From contig JAGUCH010000002.1 in the NCBI GenBank assembly GCA_019096065.1, positions 3,174,501 to 3,238,500 of the forward strand: a DNA stretch of 64,000 bases, in the 5' to 3' direction. Below are positions 44,853-59,204 of this stretch, piece after piece. The position numbers and the translations under genes are program-made. A model generated the notes under the pieces. That model searched no databases. It was not told the DNA's origin and was given only the letters and a program-made list of their open reading frames with translations. Position 1 is the stretch's first letter; every line of letters begins with the position of its first letter. This DNA comes from Paracyclopina nana (Eukaryota; Arthropoda; Copepoda; Cyclopoida; Cyclopettidae).

Positions 44853-47800
44853 ATCAGCTTTTCACATATTGCTTGCCTTCCTATGGCCAAGTTACAATCT
44901 TGGTCATTCCACCTGCCATTGATCAACATTTCCATACAATCTTCATTGCCTCTCCAATTATCAGGCTACAATAACAATCACAGTTAAGTCTCCAATACAG
45001 TCTTAGCCACTTTTCAAAATACCTGTCCAGAATTCCAATTGCTGTATCCGGATCTGATTAGGCTCTTCTCATCATTGTCCCATACAAAAACTCCTTCTTT
45101 TTGGAAATCACTTCCTCCCAACCAAATCGTATTCATTCCATACTGAAAATCGGAGCTTAGATTCAAAAGCTGAATAATGGAATACAAAGCTGTATTTTAC
45201 CAAGCGCCTTCTATGATCAATATCTTCTTGTTCAGAGGCTGTGACAATCACTGGTAATTTGGCTCCATGACTTTCACATGTGGATAGAGCATCTTTGTAC
45301 AAAACTTTGTCCATCACTGGAATTGCACAGGCCATTTTCCCTCCAGATTTCACATATGGTGAAGTGGGGCAATTGTAAGCTGAAAAGATTTCGATATGTA
45401 TCCGGAAAAAATAATTGTCTGGATCAATTTTACTGCTGCAATCCTTTCCACTGTATCGATGTTTGCAAGAACATATTCCAGTAGTCTCATTGCAAATGCC
45501 ATTTCCACTGCAATTATTTCGACATGACAAAGCTAAGTTAGAATCGGATACATTTGTGTTTAGTCAAGTAGGTATATGTAATTTTTACTGCTGCAGTCGG
45601 CTCCGGAAAATCCTTCATTGCAAAGACAAATTCCTGTATTAGGGTTGCACAATCCATTCCCATTACACTTGCCTTTTTCTCCAGGGCAAGTAATAGCTAA
45701 AAAAAGGAATCAAGTTTTTTGAATTATTTTTACAAGACCTATAATCTCTTACATTGGCAAGCATTGCCCTCGTATTGAGGTTTGCAAACACATTTTCCCG
45801 TTGTTTGGTCGCAATTGCCATTACCTGAGCATTCTGGTTCTCCAGGGCATTTAGCAACTTAAAAAGAGTTTCATGAAAAAAAAATTCAAAAAGATTTTGA
45901 GTTATATATGCAATACTTGAACAATCTGCTCCGTTTCTTCCAGCGTCACAATTGCAGATTCCTGCACTTGTATCACAAGTTCCAAAATTGCTGCAATTGT
46001 TGAGGCAGCTTTTGACTGTGAGAAAGGTATATTAATGCTAAAGATCAATTAGGAGTAATATTTGAAATTACATTGACAGTAGTCTCCAAACGTCCCAGCA
46101 GCGCAATTACAGATGCCAGTATTCACATTACATGACCCTCTTCCGCTACAGTTTTGCTTACATTGCATATCTGAGAATACATAATGATGTAGGCTTGAAT
46201 TATAAATCAAACTGCTGATTCATTACTTTGGCAGTAATCTCCTTCGTAGCCAGTGAAGCATTTGCATTTTCCACTTAGCTCGTTACACTCTCCATTTCCA
46301 GAGCAAGTTGGATTTCCAGGACATTCTTTCACTGAAACAAAAGTTTAAAGCAATTGGTATCATAATTTTAAATGAAACTCCTACAGGAGCAATCCAATCC
46401 ATGTCTTCCTGGCAGGCAAAAGCAGATTCCAAACTGTTGATTGCAGTCTCCAGAATTGCTGCAATTGTTTGGGCATTGTTTCACTAAAAACAAAACACGA
46501 GAAAACTTAAAATATCAAAGAAGAATAGCTTTCATAAACGTACATTCGCAAGAAAGGCCTTCGTATCCAAGTTCACATATGCAGATTCCTGTCGAAAGAT
46601 CGCAGATTCCATCGTTTTGGCAGCTTGGAAGGCAACGTTTCTCTACAAATTCAAGAACACTCAAAATTACAATTTTTTTTACAAAAAATATTTTTACCAT
46701 ACCTGAGCAATCGTTACCAGAGAAGCCATTAAGGCAATCACAGTGTCCTGTTGTGGTGTTGCAAATTCCATTGTTGGAACATTTTCCTCCCCCAGGGCAA
46801 AATGCATCTAAGAAAAACGTTCAGGGAAAGAAATTCATTTTTTCCATTGAAGCATTACTTTCGCACGAGCTTCCATAGAATCCTTCGAAGCATAAGCAAA
46901 GCCCAGATCTGCACGCTCCTCTTCCCGAACAATTATTCATGCAGAGCTTCTCTTCGCAAAATTTGCCACCGTAACCTTCAAAGCAAATACATTCTCCAGT
47001 GGAAGTATTGCAGTCGCCAGACTGATAACAGTCATTTTTACATCGTTTTTCTATCAGAAAAAGTCGATTGTGAAAGTTTTGCCATTTTCACAGTTTCAAT
47101 AGCTTTTGAAATTACTTGAGCAATCATTCGAATAAAATGGGTCAGCACATTCGCAAATTCCTGTAACATTATTGCAAAATCCATGATTGTTGCAGTCGCC
47201 GTTCAATCCAGGGCACTTTCTCACTTAAATAGGCATGAAGTCAAAGGGTGAAATATTTTGATAGCTCAATTCAAGTGTATCTTACATGCACAGTCTTCGC
47301 CAATGTATCCTTGGAAGCAAATACACACCCCTGATGTGGCATTGCACATCCCATTTGAATTACAGTTGGAAGGGCACCGGATTACTGAAAGTACAATGTG
47401 TTGTCTCATCTGCATTTTTAAAAAGGGACACTTACATTCGCAATCCTCTCCAAAGTAACCTTCATTACAGATACATTTTCCTTTAGTCGTGTCACAATTT
47501 CCGTTACCGTTGCAGTTGCTAACTCGACACTCTGTCACTAAAAATTAACATTAAACTATTGTGGTGATGTAATAATGGTAGAGGAAAATACATTCGCATG
47601 CAGCCCCAAAATAGCCTGCTTCACAAATACATTGGCCTGTCTTGACATCGCATTCACCAAGGTCATTGCAATTCAATGGACATGTTAGCTCTATAAGTTC
47701 ATTTTTCCCAAATTTACTTAGATGTTAAGAATGTTACAACTTCTACCTTCGCAAGAAATGCCTTTGTATGGCTCATTACAAATGCATTTGTGTAGAGTCT

Positions 47801-50800
47801 GATCACATTCGCCATTATTATTGCATTTGTTGGCACAAATGTATTCTGAAAAAAGCATTTTTACTCGTTTTTAATTATATGACAGCCGATAATTTGCAAA
47901 ATATACCTTCGCAAGCGTCACCAGTGAAATCATTGAAACAATTGCAAACTCCAGTTGTACCATTACAATTTCCATTGCCACTACAATCATCTGGGCATTT
48001 TCTCACTGATAAAGATTATTCGGTTAGCTCCATAATTATTCCGGATGAAATCTTACTTTGGCAAGAAGTTCCTGAAAATCCATCATCACAAATACATTCA
48101 CCTGTGAAACCGTTACAAGTTCCATGCCAATTACAATTTTCTGGGCAGCTTCGATCTGAAATTGCTAAAATTGTTGATTTTGAATAGCAAAGTCAACGTA
48201 TCTTTACATTCACAGGATACGCCCTCAAATCCATCATTACAGATACATATTTTTGCAGTTTGGTCGCATACGCCATGAATGCATTCGCCTTGACAAATGT
48301 ATTCTAGGGACAATACATGGTGTTTAGCAATTCACTTCGTTACATTTTTAAATATACCATTGCAAGCCTCTCCTGCGTAATTGATGAAGCAATTGCAAGT
48401 TCCACTTGTTACATTACAATTTCCATTGCCGTTACAGTCCTCTGGACATTTTTTCACTAAAATGTCAAAATTTGAGTTAAGCTAGTGTAGGTAACTTAGG
48501 ATTTCATCACTTTGACAGGAAGAGCCAGAATACTCTTCATCGCAAATACATTCTCCATTAGAGACATTGCAAGTCCCATGACCACTACAATTATCGAGGC
48601 AACTTTGATCTTTAGAAAGTATGAAATAGAAATAAAAAGGCCCCCTTATTATTTTTATCATTACTACCTTCACATGCAGATCCAGCAAAGCCTTCATTGC
48701 AGATACATTCGCCTGTTTTTGTATCGCAAGCTCCGTTACCTTTACAATTGTCAATGCAGAGGACTTCTATAATACGAAAGATGTCTGATAAGTAAAATGT
48801 ATTTGATCTGAAATGAATTATTCACCATTGCACTCGTCTCCACCAAATCCAGGCAGGCACCGGCATGAGCCCGTTGCGAAGTCACATTCACCGTTACCAT
48901 TACAATCATTAGGACAAATTTGGTCTGAAAAGAGTCAAAATTTAAAAGCGAGGCACAACATGATTTCTTTGGGATCTTTACTTGAGCAATTGACTCCTTT
49001 GAAGCCTTCATTACACGAGCAGTTTTTAGTATGTATGCTACATACTCCATGTGGATACAGTACCACTAAAGGAAAATGAAATGATTATTTTGAAGCATAA
49101 AAGTAATGAAAAACTAGTTACACGAGCAGTCTTCTCCCAGTACACCCAGATTGCATTCACATTGACCTGTGAATGGGTCACATTTGCCGAATCCATTACA
49201 ATTTTTCGTGCCATGGCAGAGCGATACTAAATGAATCTGTATGAAATACAGAAAGAGAAGCAGGGGATGATTATAGTTACATTCGCACGCTTCTCCATAA
49301 AATCCCTGGTTGCATTCACAAGTTCCATTTTGAACATGGCAAATGCCCTTATTATTGCAACTGACCACACCGGGGCAAATCTTGGCTAAAGTAGAACATT
49401 TACTATCATTCTGCATTTCAGTCTGAGTTGTTGAAATACCTGAACAATCTGTACCACCGTATCCATCAAAACAATCACATGTCCCTTCTGTTCCATTACA
49501 TGTCCCCATGCCTGAACAATTTTCAGGGCACATTTTTACTAGAATAAAAAACTCTTTTCACAAGAAATGGCTGAATATATTTTTTGCAGCCAATTTACGT
49601 TCGCAACTAGTGCCATAAAATCCTGGTTGGCAAATACATTCACCTTCAGCACATTGTCCATTATTACTACAATTGTTTGCACAGTTTTGAGCTGAGGAAA
49701 CACAACATGAACTGAATGAATCAATTAAGCACATTAATAAAGATAGAATACTTGAGCAATCATCTCCAGAGTATCCAGATTCACAAACGCATTTGCCAAC
49801 ATCAACAATGCATATTCCAAAATCCCCACATGGTGGATCACATTCGGTTTCTAAGAAGATGTATTAGAAGATTTACTATTATTTAGTGTAGTTTGAGATA
49901 CATACTGCTGCAATCGAGACCAAAATGGCCAGAAAAGCAGTCACATATTCCATCAGTCTTGTTGCAAGTTCCCTGGTCGTTGCAAACCTTATTGTCGAAT
50001 TCAGGACATTCTTTATCTATAAATAATAAAATTCAGAAGAAGCCATTTTCATTTGCTTATTTGTTGCTGTACATTCGCATGCGTCCCCATAAAAAGATGT
50101 AAGACAATGGCAAAAACCTGTCCCTGCATCGCAGCTTCCACGTCCATTACATTTTTTGTCCTCACCTGGGCAAAATTTCTCTAAAAATAGAAACTTTCTC
50201 ATATGATAAAGTATCCAAAGAAAGCAGTCTATGAGTATTCACCAGAACAGGAAATGCCATGATAATCCATATTGCAATTGCATTCCCCAGTTTCTGGGTC
50301 ACAAGTTCCTCTGTCATTACATTCTGTATCATTGCCCGGACATTTGATGACTGCAAGTCAAGCCATGAATTCGCTGTTTTTTAAAAACGAAAAACGTAAA
50401 AGTGGTGGCTTACATTCACATGTGTCACCGTAGAAAGGAAAAGGACAGTCGCATCTTCCCGTTTCGCCATTACAAGAGCCCTCATTAGCACAATCACCAG
50501 AGCATAATTTCTCTGAAATGTAATCTTTGCTAGATGATCAATTTTGCATCAAAGTACTTTTTTACTTACCTGAGCAAGAAATGCCAGTGAAGCCTGCTGT
50601 ACAGCTACATTCTCCAGTCACTTGGTCACAAAATCCATTGCCATTGCATTCTGCAATGCCACCCGGACATTTAATGTCTGTATAAAAAACTAGTTATTTT
50701 CACTGTACAGTATTTAAAGAATGCTTTAGATGTTTCTCACATTCACATGAATATCCATGAAAGCCTTTTTCACAGATGCATTCCCCAATTTGCGAGTTAC

Positions 50801-53800
50801 AGACTCCATTTCCATTACATTGAGTGACATTACCAGGACATTTGATCACTGAAAGCCCATGTTAATGCATTTTTTACTAGGTAGAACAAATGGAATGAAG
50901 CGCTTACATTCACATGTATCACCATGGTATGGAAAGGGACAGTTACATATTCCGGTTTCACCATTACATGTGCCTTCGTTTGCACAATTACCAGAGCATA
51001 ATTTCTCTGAAATGCAATCCTTGTTGCATAATGAATTTCACATCAAAGTACTTTTTCATGTACCTGAGCAAGAAATGCCACTGAAGCCTGTTATACAGCT
51101 ACATTCCCCAGTCACTTGGTCACAATATCCATTGCCATTGCATTCTGTATCGATGCCAGGACATTTGATAACTGGAAGTAAAATTACAAATACATAATTT
51201 GTGTAATAATATGAAAATATTTATTATGTGTATCTTACATTCACATGATTCGCCATAGTAAGGTAGTGAGCAATCGCATGTCCCAGTTTTGCCATTGCAT
51301 TCACCATCATTTTTGCAAGTACTTGAGCATGATTTCTCTAAAAGGTAATATTACTAAGATAGCACGATCGCATTATTTATGCTGATCATTCAGTAACTTA
51401 CGATCGCAAGATTCTCCTGTGAATCCTTCGAAGCACGCGCAAAGTCCATTCGCACAAACTCCATTACCACTGCAATTACATGCCTCAAAAGTAGAACCCT
51501 TCGAAGTAAGAGCTTTTGTTGTTGGACCTTCTGTTGTTAGACCATCTGTTGTTGGACCTTCTGTGGTAGGGCCCAGGTTAGTTGTACCCTTGATGGTGGT
51601 AGGAGCTCCTTTGGTAGGTTCCACCTTAGTTATACCTTTGATGGTAGAAGAGCCAGCAGTGATAATCGTCACATTGGTTTGGTCTTCTGTGACTGAACCC
51701 TCTGTTGCAGGATCCTCAGTAATGAGGCCATTTGTTGTTGGACCTTCTGGGGTAGGGCCAATGTTAGTTATACCCTTGTTGGTAGGACCAACCGTGATAA
51801 TGCTCGTATTTTGCTGTATTTGGTCTTCTGTGGTTGGACCATCTGTGGTGAGAGCTTCAGTGGTTTGGCCTGCTCTAGAAGGGCCCTTCTTAGTAATACC
51901 CTTAATTGTAGGTCCCAGGGTTATGAAGCTAATGTTGGTTGGACCAATGATGGTTGGACCCTCTGTAGTTAGGCCTTCCGTGGTTTGGCCTGCTCTAGTT
52001 GGGCCCACTGTGATATTGCTCTCATTGGTAAGCCCAACATTGGTCTTATCCTCTGTAATAGGACCTTCTGTGGTAGGGCCCTCTGTAGTAGGACCTTCTG
52101 TGGTAGGGCCTTCTGTGGTAGGACCTTCAGTGGTAGGACCTTCTGTGGTAGGACCCTCTGTGGAAATGCCTTGAATTGTGGTACCAAGGAATTTCGGTTT
52201 GTCCACAATATGCACATTACAGGATGATCCAGTGTAGCTGTCATTGCATCTGCAGATCCCAAGTCTATGATCGCAATCACCGTTGCCGTTACAAGAGCCA
52301 TCTCCAGGACAGGATAATTCTAAGTAAGAAAATGAGACCTTGATTTAAAAAAGAAAGTTGAGATTACGGTCGCAAGATTCTCCCAGGTATCCAGTGAAAC
52401 ATTGGCAAGTTCCGTCCATGCACGAACCATGGTTAGAACAGTTGTTGGGACATTCGATTGTGTCACACAACAGCCCAGAAAATCCAGTATAACAGTGACA
52501 AGTGCCATTGATGCAAATACCATGGTTGGAGCAGCCTCCAAAGCATCCAAGAATATCTTGATTTGCAGGTGCAGCAACTTCACAAGCATCGCCCGAAAAT
52601 CCTTCGGTGCACCTGCATGAACCTTGTACACACTCTCCATTATTGGAGCAGTTTTTGCTACATTCAGCATTTTGGCAGTTATCTCCACTGTATCCGATCG
52701 AGCAGCTACAAACACCCGTAAGTGTATTGCACTTGCCATGACCATTGCATGAATTGTCTCCACAATTTTTGTCTACATATCAATTTTAGAAACTGTTAAG
52801 TTTTAAAAAGGGAAGTTCTAGCTTACATTGACATTCAGTTCCAAAGTATTGTGGTAAGCACAGGCATTTTCCCTCATTGCAGACTCCATTGAAATTACAT
52901 AGCCCATCACCAGGGCAACTAAGCTTGGTTGATGAAGGCCCAGTGGATTTCATCAATTCAGTCCTATTACACATGCTTTTGTCATCAGAGTCGAAGCCAG
53001 GTTGGCAAATACATTCGTTTGGCAAAATACACGCGTCTGGGCCTTTGTTTGGGCAACTCCAGTAAGGAATACATTTGTCGCACTTTGGATTCGACCAGCC
53101 GTTTTTGCAAATACATTCGCCCGGCTGGAAATACAATCACTCATTTATGGCTACTTAAGATCTAGGGAAAACTGATTATTACGTAGGTGCACATGGCGTT
53201 GCTCAAATTGCATCCCTGAGCACATATTGGCTCATCACACAGAGTCCCTTGCCAGCCTTCATCACATTTACACGTATTTGCTTGGCCATCGCAATCCCCA
53301 TGAATACATCCAGGCATTTTGACGCACTTACTGCAATTTTCCCCCGTCCAGCCTTGCTCACACCTACGACGACATTATATTGATGTTTGGCATAAATAAG
53401 AACCTATCGCTTTGTTGAATACATGCAAGTATCCGGCTCAACGCACGTTCCATGGATACAAGGCTCTTTGCAAACAGCTGAAAAAAGACCTTTTTCAATT
53501 GCTAATTGACAAAAGCATGAACTGTGATTTTATCCCATGTAAAACTGGGCTCGGCTTTAAATGGAAAGTTGTATTTTACGGTTGTTGCAATGAGGTCCGT
53601 TGTATTTTCCACGTTTGTGCTCATCTCTCGCAAGATTGCAATCACACTCAAAGGGATTTTTACAGCCCCCATAAAGGCAGCCCCCCAAGGGAACGCATTG
53701 ATTGCAATCTTCACCCTCCCTATTTGACATACAAAAAATGTTTAATTGCATTGTGGTAATAATAGGAATTGAGCACCATCCGATTTCACAACTGCATGTA

Positions 53801-54150
53801 TCCGGTAGAGTACAAGTTCCATGGATACATTCCAGGGAGCAAACCGGTTCAGGGCAAGGATTGAGCGGATCGAGTCGGCCATTTTCAGGCTCTTTCCAGC
53901 CCCAAAGGCAAATTGGCTCGCCATCATCGTTACACTCGTACGAAATTGCTTTCTAAAATTGTAGCAGATTTATTAAGAATTGAGGTTTAGAGCTTTAAAA
54001 GTGTTAACCCACTTTGAGATTTTCTGCTTTACAGGGATGACTGTCGATGGTGAGCTCACTTTGAGCTGTCATCCCCAAAATGCCCGCATTGAGGGCAATT
54101 TGGGGGCAGTTGATTGCCAAAATCAGTAAGATTGTTGTTGTCTTCCTCAT
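44849..54150 (-). CDS. Secreted multi-EGF protein with mucin-like repeat and C-type lectin domain
   Basis: A gene of about 45 exons, start 54150 ([16 protein letters not shown], signal peptide), stop 44849. The order is as follows. First come several Delta/teneurin-like EGF units (52790-53950) and further EGFs to 52220. A Thr/Glu/Gly/Pro repeat built on TTEGP follows (51490-52190). Then about 38 small exons of near 100 bp, almost all carrying one EGF repeat (45430-51470). Last is a C-type lectin domain (44849-45420) with GQPDNW, a QPD galactose-type motif split by an intron, then RWNDQDC and AICEK. Most EGF introns I checked are phase 1, the pattern that allows exon shuffling. No transmembrane helix is seen. 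It is possibly an adhesive or immune-recognition extracellular protein. Individual borders are approximate. Confidence 0.85.
51490..52190 (-). repeat. Coding TTEGP repeat (mucin-like)
   Basis: A 15-bp coding repeat giving TTEGP. It is nearly perfect at about 52045-52165 and degenerates into variants such as TRAGQ, TNVGL and TIKGI toward 51490. Rich in Thr, it is a likely O-glycosylated stalk between two EGF blocks. Confidence 0.85.
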
Positions 54151-54610
54151 GATTGGCGCGTCATAGTAAAACTGAAATATATTCACTTTTATGCCTTGTT
54201 TTCCGTCAACTCAGCAGGTGCCAACACAAGTTATATCACAGACAATTTATGCTTCCAAGGCGTTTCAAAAGGTTCGCATTTATTCCTCTTCACAGATACA
54301 GTTACAAAGTACGAGACAAAATTTTGGACTAGGAAACACAAGTTTAATTTGAATAACAAAAAAGTAAACTTATAAAATAATACAATAAATCACTGAATTG
54401 GCACGAAATGAGCTCGAAGAAAATGTGAAAATTAAGGTAAATTATTGGAAGCAATTTTGCATATATAACTTGCTGAAAAGCAAGGACGTAAAATAAATTA
54501 GACAAATGCGTTTTCTTTTTCCATTGACTTTGTGTAAGGTCTAGTTAGTCCTGCGCGAATGCTATCAATAATTCACAATTTTAATTGCGTGTATCATCCT
54601 CGTAAATTAC
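54151..54610. other. Intergenic, no gene seen
   Basis: 460 bp, AT-rich, between the lectin gene start and the zinc-finger gene stop (both minus strand). It should hold the lectin promoter and the zinc-finger 3' UTR. Confidence 0.35.
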
Positions 54611-55374
54611 TCAAGAGTTCAATTCCTCATCGTGATTTCCTGCCTTGAATAAGAGGGATGAGAGATCGGTTTCAGCCCCATCTTCCTTGCGGTCTTGATG
54701 TGCAGTCATATGACGGGTTAAGTGGTGTCTTTCGCGGAAATTCTCTCCGCAAACATTGCACTTTAGCCGGTCACCCTCTCGTTTCTTCTCATAACTAATT
54801 GAAATTCAACAAATAAGCATGAAATAAAATAAAGTATATTTTGCCAATACCTCATTTGATTGCTTTTGGAGTGATGAGTTCTCATGTGGTAGACCAGATC
54901 AGAGGTCATTCTAAAAGTGACACCACATTTGGCACAAGTATTTGAAGCACTCAGGCCGAGGGCTAAAGTTGGCGGCAAAATAGGCCCCAAATTTGCCACC
55001 TCGGGCACAGGAGGAAGAGTTAATGCTGACCCAGTCGATTTGTAGCCCGATCCAGAGCCTGAGCAAAAAGTTGAAATCAAACCCTTCATATTGAAATTCT
55101 GAAGTGTCTCACCGGTGGTGATGTCAAGCAGCTTCCTCAAGGCAGGAAATTGCATCAGATTTGGTGTGGGCGTGGCCGGTGGGCTACTGACCACTCCCCT
55201 AAGAAGTGGAGCTTCTTCTGATGCTGTGGGAGGTGTGGCCAGTGAATCTTCTCTGGTTTCATACTTGGTGAAAGCACTTTTTTCCTTCCTTTCATTTTTG
55301 GACGAATTGGCCAAGAAGGCCACGTCGAAGCTTCGCTTTGAGCCCATTTTCGGCTGATGCTCATTTGTTGTCAT
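54611..55374 (-). CDS. Two-finger C2H2 zinc-finger protein (PRDM8/ZNF488-like fingers)
   Basis: Two exons (55374-54851, 54794-54611) give 235 residues. A near-N-terminal KRSFDVAFLA tag is followed by a Ser/Pro-rich middle and two C-terminal C2H2 fingers: CAKCGVTFRMTSDLVYHMRT and CNVCGENFRERHHLTRHMTA. An intron lies between the fingers. The SDLVYHMR...FRERHHL.RHM pattern resembles the finger pair of PRDM8/ZNF488 transcriptional repressors (from memory). No PR/SET domain is present. It is likely a nuclear transcription factor. Confidence 0.82.
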
Positions 55375-58300
55375 GTTTCAGAGCATTTTTGGGTTCTTCT
55401 CGTCGTTCTGCTTTCTTTGTTGCCAGCTAACTGATTATTATTCAATGGGACTCGCGAGAAGCGTAACTAAAGTGGCACTACTGCTGAACAACCATCATCA
55501 TTAGGGGTGATCCGGTAAAAATGGGACTCTTCAAAAAGGACCACAAAATCCTAAAATTTGCCTCTTTGGGCATCCCTGTAAAAAATGGGGTAATTTTGCT
55601 GGGGGAGCAGAAACTCGATGTAGGGTATCTCGGTTGGCCTCTAATCTTGGCTTAGGCAAAATCAGAGTTTGGGGAAAGGGTCTTCCTTTGTTGGGTGGGC
55701 GCTTCGCTCGGTGATGACGATGATGTGCGGCGGGCTAGCTTATACAGAGCACCAAGCGGACGCTCAAAGCAATGATGTGTCCCACCACTGCTATAATATA
55801 GCGCTGTGCGGATCAAAAGGAAAGCCACGATAGGAACTGCTATCATAAAATACCACTACTACAGCGCTGCGAGACCGCAATTGATACCATTGAGGAAGCA
55901 AGCTAACACTTTCGATTCATGTGAAAAAATTGAAAATAACTAATATTAGCACTAAAAATTATAGTTACGCGAAATTTTCATCGGAACTGCTCTATGCTGG
56001 GATTTTATTGGGAAAAGTTGGATAAGTTCTAGTCATTTACAAAGGATTGATTTTTTGAGAATTGGGGCTGGTTTATAATTATACTCTTTATGTAATAAAG
56101 TTCAGATGAGAAGGGTCAAAATTGTGTCTTGCCCTCGAATGAGAGCAATCTGAGGCAAATGAGAGATTTGTGCTGCGTTTGAGGATCTAGGAAAGCAATC
56201 TAATCACGCACCAAAAGAATGGCCCAATGCGAATACTTTCTTTATGTGAAGCTTATCTCAACTCAAATCCAACTTCACGACAAAGAAGCGAGATGACTAA
56301 GATGCAGTGAAAAACTAAAACAATGTCGGAAAAATCATGCTTGACTCACCCAACCTTGCAATCAATTCCTGCATCTTCGTAATCAATTTTCATCGTCTGA
56401 TAAAATTACTTCCTTACGCCAAAAGGCCTTAAAAAGTTGCAAAGATTCATTGATCCTAAGAATTCCCGTTTCCATGATTCAATTTGCAGCCTTCGTTGTT
56501 TGCACTTTGGTTAGCTAAAATAAGAGCTGAAATTCTCAGCTCATCTGAGAAAATTCAGCAATTAAGCATAAAAGATACCTTGCGCGTTTCATGGCTGCTC
56601 CCTACCCCACAAAACAAAATGAAAAATAGTTGTTCAAATATAGGGATTTCGTAGTGTATTGAAATCCCGATTAGTGTCAACTAGTGGCAATAAAAGCGTA
56701 ACGATATCGCTAAACATATGAAATCAGAAATAGGGATCACTAAAAAACAAAGATATGAGTTATTTTTTGTTTTCAATATGCCATTCACACTCTAAGGATA
56801 GCGCATGATTAATTAAAAAAAAAAATATTAACAAATTAGAGACTTATTAATTATTGTAATTTGGCTATAGTACTACTTTATTTGTTCTTATTCCATATTC
56901 TATGGATTAAGTAGGGATTTAATTTTTTATTTTTTTTTAATTTTTTATAATGTCTACAGTCTATTTTCTTTCCATTTATTCCTTTTTTGTTGGAAATAAT
57001 ATGGAAATAATTGGTAGGTTAATATCTACTAAACATAATCAGTTTAGATTAAAATGGAATTAAATATACGTGTACATTGCTTTTAAATTACCATTTTTTA
57101 TTATTATTTTTAATTATTTTTGTTTTTTATTCATCTTTATTCTATATTCTATGGAATAAGTTGGGAATTATTTATTTATTTTTAATTGCAAAATCTATAA
57201 TGTTTATTTTTGTCAGGACCACTTCTCATAATAAATACACATACTAAAAATAATAAATTATTCTGTAAGCCTGAAATTTGTAAGCTCACTCCGCAATAAT
57301 GAGTTATGACTCATTTCAAGTATAAATCTTGAAGTCATGAAGAGTTCTGTCATAGAAAAATAGAGTGGTGATTAGTGATTGTGTTACATAGAATAAAATA
57401 TTGAAATATTAAAAAAATCTCAGTTTTTGTGTGAAAATAAGAGGAATAATACTTGCTTACTCAGTTTTAATGTTGTTCCAAACAACATCTATTAATGATG
57501 ATTTTTCAAATCCTAAAACCATTCAAAGTTATTGATAAGAACAATTTCAAAAATTATTGAATTGCAAGCAGAGCCATCTCTGAACAGTTTGCTAAGTTAG
57601 ATTTGAAATTTCTTAAAAATATGGAATAAATACACAACTTCTGTTAAGTCCTAAATGTATTTAGTGGTAATATAGATGGGATCATTTTACTAATTCCGTT
57701 GAGTAACTTTCTCGTTATGGCATGCAGCATGAATAGATAAATAATTAGGAGTCACTAAATCCAAACAGATAGGAAAAAGTGGCAATAAAATATAGCCATA
57801 ATTTAAAGTGATGCAATTCGATAGTTAGGAAAAGTCATGCAGTCTTTACAGCAGTTAGATGTGAATTCCGTTGAGCAACTTCCTCGTTATGGCATGTAGC
57901 ATGAATAGATAAATAATTAGGAGTCACTAAATCCAAACAGATAGGAAAAAGTGGCAATAAAATATAGCCATAATTTGAAGTGATACAATTCGATAGTTTG
58001 GAGAAGCCAGGCAGTCTTTACAGCAGTTAGATGTGATTTCCGTTGAGCAAGTTCATCGTTATGGCATGCAGCATGAATACATAAATAATCAGGAGTCACT
58101 ATATCAAATTAGTTGGGAATTACATATTTAACAAAGTAATAACAAATGTAGGGCATGTTAAAAAAAATTTGAATTAAAACTACATAAAAAATGGTATATT
58201 TAATTAATAAAATATACAATTACTTATTGAAATATATATATTTCAATATAAAAAAAATGAGAAAAAATAATTGGTATACTTTTGAACAACTTAAAGCATA

Positions 58301-59204
58301 AAAATGAGAAAAAATATATTATAAATAGTGTTTATGAAAATTAATTATTTTAAAAAAAAATTACATCAATTGGTCATAAATGTTATAACTAAAGCTACCA
58401 AAACTAAAAACTTATCAAAAGTAAGAAAAAATTTATGATTTGAGCTACGCGAAATTGCGACAAAAAGTCAAACTTTAAATTTGAATATCTCGTTAAGGAA
58501 TAGAAGTGCATTAAAAAAAAGGTATGTGTGCAGTCAGTTCATCATATAGAATACGATAATGCAAAAAATTTTCATTTTTAGCTAAGTTTATTTTAAGGCA
58601 GGATTTAATAGATAAAAAATAGGGATTATTTGTTTTGTGGGGTACTGCTTATTTAATAATGCATCGTATACAAATTCTGTGAATTTAATTATGCTCGAGT
58701 GAAAGCATAAAAAACTTTTCAATTACCGTCCGAAATTGTTGGAAAACTTTTGTATCCCAGGTTTTTTCTCATCAAAATCTGGCTGATGTTCTCGATCAGA
58801 TACTCTATTCCGTGACGTCACGTAATGGAAAAATCAGGGGTGAGCAATAACACGAAGATAGGGTCATTTACACAACGTGTGCCAAATAGAAGTGTCCAAC
58901 TAATGAACCAAGCATTTGTTTGATCCAGCCGCACTGCGAATAATTTCTCCTCACTTTACACCCCGCAAAATAATTGGCCCAATACTTATTTTTATGGGGA
59001 ATTTACGTCGTTGCCATTCGTCCGCTTTCTTTTCGTGTCATGTCTCTTACTTCTGCTTCCGAGTCCTTTTGTGCCATGTGAACAACGTCCTTTTTAGCAG
59101 TGCGACGAGGCTTCGAAAATGAGGCGAAAGAGCAGAATAAAAACAGACACCTCTGCCTTACTGGAGATCAGACAAGCTTGACTCTTCACCTCGCGCACAT
59201 CACC
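55375..59204. other. Long AT-rich intergenic region
   Basis: 3.8 kb without a supported gene. A very AT-rich core spans about 56800-58640. It holds two diverged copies of tattctatggat/aataagt...gggaatt (near 56890 and 57140) and the 172-bp tandem repeat. A TGACGTCACG element lies at about 58813. Small open frames (for example 55652-55846) show nothing recognisable. Confidence 0.5.
57694..58110. repeat. 172-bp tandem satellite, about 2.4 copies
   Basis: The unit begins ttccgttgag at 57694, 57866 and 58038, exactly 172 bp apart each time. It includes cgttatggcatg and aggagtcacta. The third copy breaks off near 58110. Copies 1 and 2 differ at only a few positions. Confidence 0.92.

Noticed and set aside
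51419..52174. Plus-strand open frame of about 250 codons (Val/Gly/Pro-rich)
   Set aside because: It is the antisense shadow of the TTEGP repeat of the EGF/lectin gene.
55652..55846. Small minus-strand open frame upstream of the zinc-finger gene
   Set aside because: No domain, no splice support; it lies in a mixed-composition intergenic stretch.
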